From: a virus
DNA length: 22,171 nt
Direction: 5' to 3' (one strand)
Virus record (IMG/VR): IMGVR_UViG_3300008954_002089
Span: 1-22,171 of that record
Shown here: positions 20,429 through 22,171 of the stretch, piece by piece
Position numbering within the stretch: position 1 is the stretch's first letter
Layout of the letters: the number at the start of each line of letters is the position of its first letter
The notes under the pieces: model-generated
What the model was told of the DNA's origin: nothing
What the model saw: the letters and a program-made list of their open reading frames with translations, nothing else
The model's database searches: none
Translations under genes and position numbers: made by a program

Positions 20429-21819
20429 TAACAGACCGCCGGCAGATGCGTTATGTGACTTTCCAAAACGATCTTCCAGAGGGTTGGAGCCCAAAGGAAT
20501 GCCCCGCATTTGACGTAGCTATCCCTATAACGAAAAACTGGAAGACCGCCAGGCGCCGTGTTATTCTGGTGGTAGAACATGTGGATGGTAAAGACCTCAA
20601 GGAAAAGGCGTTATTGGATCGAGGAACCGGCGCCACCGTTGTCACGAACCTCCTACAATTTGCCCGCCGACAATGTGCTCTTGTCAACCCAGAATCCATT
20701 GAGGAATCGGTGGCTTATGCCACCATCAACTTCAATTTCTTCAAGACCTACCACCTCAAAGGTGCCCGACGTAAGCACGCCAATGATGCTGCTTCTAAGC
20801 GAGTAAAGGCGTTTGTTCGCAAGATGGATCCGACGAACGTGATAGTATTTGGGGATGAAGCGGCAGAATCCCTGTTACCCCGGGTGGATGACATTTCACA
20901 TAAAAGGGGTTGGCCCCATGCTATCAAAGTGCGAGGGAAGCCTGTCCTGGTCACCAACACCATACGGTACGACCACACCTATTTTTTGCGTGGTACCGAC
21001 ATGGACAATGACTCCGATGCCGAGAGTCAGACAAAGATGGATGAAGCCATCACCCAGGCCAATATTCTTGGATATATCGGACGCACTCTCATGTCGGCGT
21101 TTTTGGACCGACTCCCATTTACGGCCTCCGAGGTGCGGCCAAATCCAATCCTCATCGATACGTTGAGCAAGTTTAAGCGTATGATGAGGGTCATTAAACG
21201 GGCTCCCGTGGTTTCCGTTGACTCAGAGACCAAGAACCTGTCCGTTCATCATAACCAACTCCAGACCCTCCAATTCTCAGACAATCCCGACAGGGCTTTT
21301 ATCCTCCCTGTACACCATCGTGATACCCCATTCTCAGGATCAGAGTTCCGCACAATATTTAAGGAACTACGTGCCTACTTTGGGCAACGAGTGGAATGGC
21401 AGCCTAAATCCCCTCGTTATTTGGTTATGCACAACGCCAAATTTGACCTTCGTATTATACGTCAGGAGTTCGATCTCCCATTCATTTATTGGCCTGTTTG
21501 GGACACCATTGCCGGTGAGTTCTGTATACACCCAGAGTCTTGGGTGGTAACGGAACGTGGTATGGTACAAATGAAAGACTTGGTGGTTATGGGGAATCCT
21601 CCTCAGGTTTTATCATATAACCATAAAACACAACAGGAAGAATATAAACCACTTTTAGCTACTTCTACCCACCCAACAGACCAACGAATGGTGGAAATAT
21701 CCTATGAAGGGGGATCCATTCGCGTTACTGAAGACCATGAGGTTTGGTCGGTTACCCGAGGTTCCTATGTAAAAGCTAAGAACCTAACCTCTGACGATGA
21801 AGTTTTACTTCAGACCTAA
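20425..21819 (+). CDS. DNA polymerase (family A type), N-terminal half fused to an N-terminal split intein
   Basis: A 464-aa product from a GTG overlapping the tmk stop. Residues about 95-185 resemble a uracil-DNA-glycosylase fold (NVIVFGDEAAESLLP, KPVLVTNTIRYDH), as in SPO1-like polymerases; this is tentative. About 260-366 is a DnaQ-like 3'-5' exonuclease with motif I VSVDSETKN (Asp266, Glu268), motif II HNAKFDL (Asn337, Asp341) and VWDTIAGEF at the end. At Cys367 the chain enters an intein (see 21523-21819) and stops. The exonuclease motif III and the polymerase domain are therefore missing and must be encoded beyond the window. Its role would be proofreading and, with the distal half, phage DNA replication. 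The identity of the polymerase family is inferred from the exonuclease motifs. Confidence 0.85.
   Translation: MITDRRQMRYVTFQNDLPEGWSPKECPAFDVAIPITKNWKTARRRVILVVEHVDGKDLKEKALLDRGTGATVVTNLLQFARRQCALVNPESIEESVAYATINFNFFKTYHLKGARRKHANDAASKRVKAFVRKMDPTNVIVFGDEAAESLLPRVDDISHKRGWPHAIKVRGKPVLVTNTIRYDHTYFLRGTDMDNDSDAESQTKMDEAITQANILGYIGRTLMSAFLDRLPFTASEVRPNPILIDTLSKFKRMMRVIKRAPVVSVDSETKNLSVHHNQLQTLQFSDNPDRAFILPVHHRDTPFSGSEFRTIFKELRAYFGQRVEWQPKSPRYLVMHNAKFDLRIIRQEFDLPFIYWPVWDTIAGEFCIHPESWVVTERGMVQMKDLVVMGNPPQVLSYNHKTQQEEYKPLLATSTHPTDQRMVEISYEGGSIRVTEDHEVWSVTRGSYVKAKNLTSDDEVLLQT
21523..21819 (+). other. N-terminal half of a split intein (98 aa)
   Basis: It begins at Cys (block A, CIHPESWVVTERGMVQMKDL), continues with QVLSYNHKTQQEEYKPL, and carries block B RVTEDHEVW with the T-x-x-H motif, then YVKAKNLTSDDEVLL and a stop two residues later. 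The end just after block B and the length of about 100 aa match natural split N-inteins such as NrdJ-1. The C-intein should end in His-Asn and be followed by a Cys/Ser/Thr at the start of the rest of the polymerase. It is not in this window, and the minus-strand endonuclease lies in between. Confidence 0.88.
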
Positions 21820-22171
21820 CCTGTTTTCTGGTCTTTTGGTGTATGTCTTTAATAACAAGTGGACGGTAGTCAAGAGGGAGGGACCGTCCATAATGGACAA
21901 GGAGTGTCCTGAAATTGTAACCGGCCTCTTCCACACCCTTTGCCTTCATACGTAGCCGGTAAAACTCAGCCCCAGACTTGGTGGTTATACCCGCTGTATA
22001 CGTGCTTTTGACTTCAATAATAAACCATCGCCCTTTAACTTTGGCATAGATGTCAGGGTGATATATGTGGTACTTGTTTTTATTGTCATACCAAGGGATG
22101 GATGGCTTACCTTGTACCGCCGTCGTGTAAATTTCGTCTATAGAACACCCAAGTTCGTGGACAAGGTATTT
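21776..22171 (-). CDS. PD-(D/E)XK homing endonuclease, C-terminal part (5' end outside the window)
   Basis: Reading the minus strand from 22171 to a TAG at 21776-21778 gives 131 residues. The nuclease core is KYHIYHPDIYAKVKGRWF followed by IIEVKSTYTAG, with the same PD...E-x-K arrangement and spacing as the ligase-inserted endonuclease (RRYYPDLFLP then ILIEVKSLHTAG). A helical segment and a beta strand (FRTLLVHYG) follow, as in that protein. It overlaps the 3' end of the N-intein gene by 44 bases, tail to tail. It is most likely the homing endonuclease that mobilises the split-intein insertion. Its N-terminal DNA-binding region lies beyond the window. Confidence 0.82.
   Translation of the reverse strand, partial: KYLVHELGCSIDEIYTTAVQGKPSIPWYDNKNKYHIYHPDIYAKVKGRWFIIEVKSTYTAGITTKSGAEFYRLRMKAKGVEEAGYNFRTLLVHYGRSLPLDYRPLVIKDIHQKTRKQVRSEVKLHRQRLGS

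Overview
The window looks like part of a large lytic tailed-phage genome (Caudoviricetes). Coding is dense and almost entirely on the + strand. Neighbouring genes are chained by 1-8 base overlaps (ATGA, GTGA, TAATG). Phage-type DNA replication and nucleotide genes are mixed with many unrecognised small genes, and there are free-standing homing endonucleases, a split intein and one HNH gene. The host cannot be named. An STAS protein resembling proteobacterial anti-sigma-factor antagonists and standard Shine-Dalgarno sites fit a Gram-negative bacterium, but this is weak evidence.

Layout. 1-3522: an unknown gene cut by the window edge, a type IB topoisomerase, a probable virion structural protein and a small unknown. 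3531-5629: a putative TGTAAATA promoter, a 306-aa unknown and three small proteins that share an N-terminal motif. 5626-8607: an NAD+-dependent DNA ligase split in two by a PD-(D/E)XK homing endonuclease. 8604-10796: a cluster of very small genes, including two single-pass membrane peptides, a 35-aa peptide, a 57-aa lysine-rich protein, a frameshifted gene, a 234-aa phage protein and an STAS protein. 10959-13203: an unknown, an HNH endonuclease, a DUF5662-like gene with a TGA where Trp is expected, and another unknown. 13241-19673: a second TGTAAATA site, a coiled-coil-like protein, an 1801-aa SNF2-type helicase and a PG-binding-like/Pro-rich protein, closed by an intrinsic terminator. 19736-22171: a third TGTAAATA site, thymidylate kinase, and the N-terminal half of a family A-type DNA polymerase. 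The polymerase runs into a 98-aa N-intein and stops. A convergent minus-strand endonuclease of the same family as the ligase intruder follows.

The main signals are these. (1) Two families of short N-terminal protein motifs sit on otherwise unrelated proteins: tag A, roughly M-[KR]-x-L-[RK]-[VLE], on topoisomerase, ligase, helicase and others; tag B, roughly H-[QK]-[QE]-A-L-[ATG]-R-L-[KRQ], on six small proteins. They behave like a sorting, packaging or propeptide code. (2) Ligase and polymerase are both fractured by related PD-(D/E)XK endonucleases, but only the polymerase break carries a split intein. (3) Three near-identical TGTAAATA sites look like a T4-late-type promoter. (4) Two genes show recoding or lesions: a +1 frameshift near 9181-9255 and a TGA at an expected Trp at 12324. 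No stretch longer than about 165 bases lacks a gene. I saw no rRNA, tRNA or CRISPR array.
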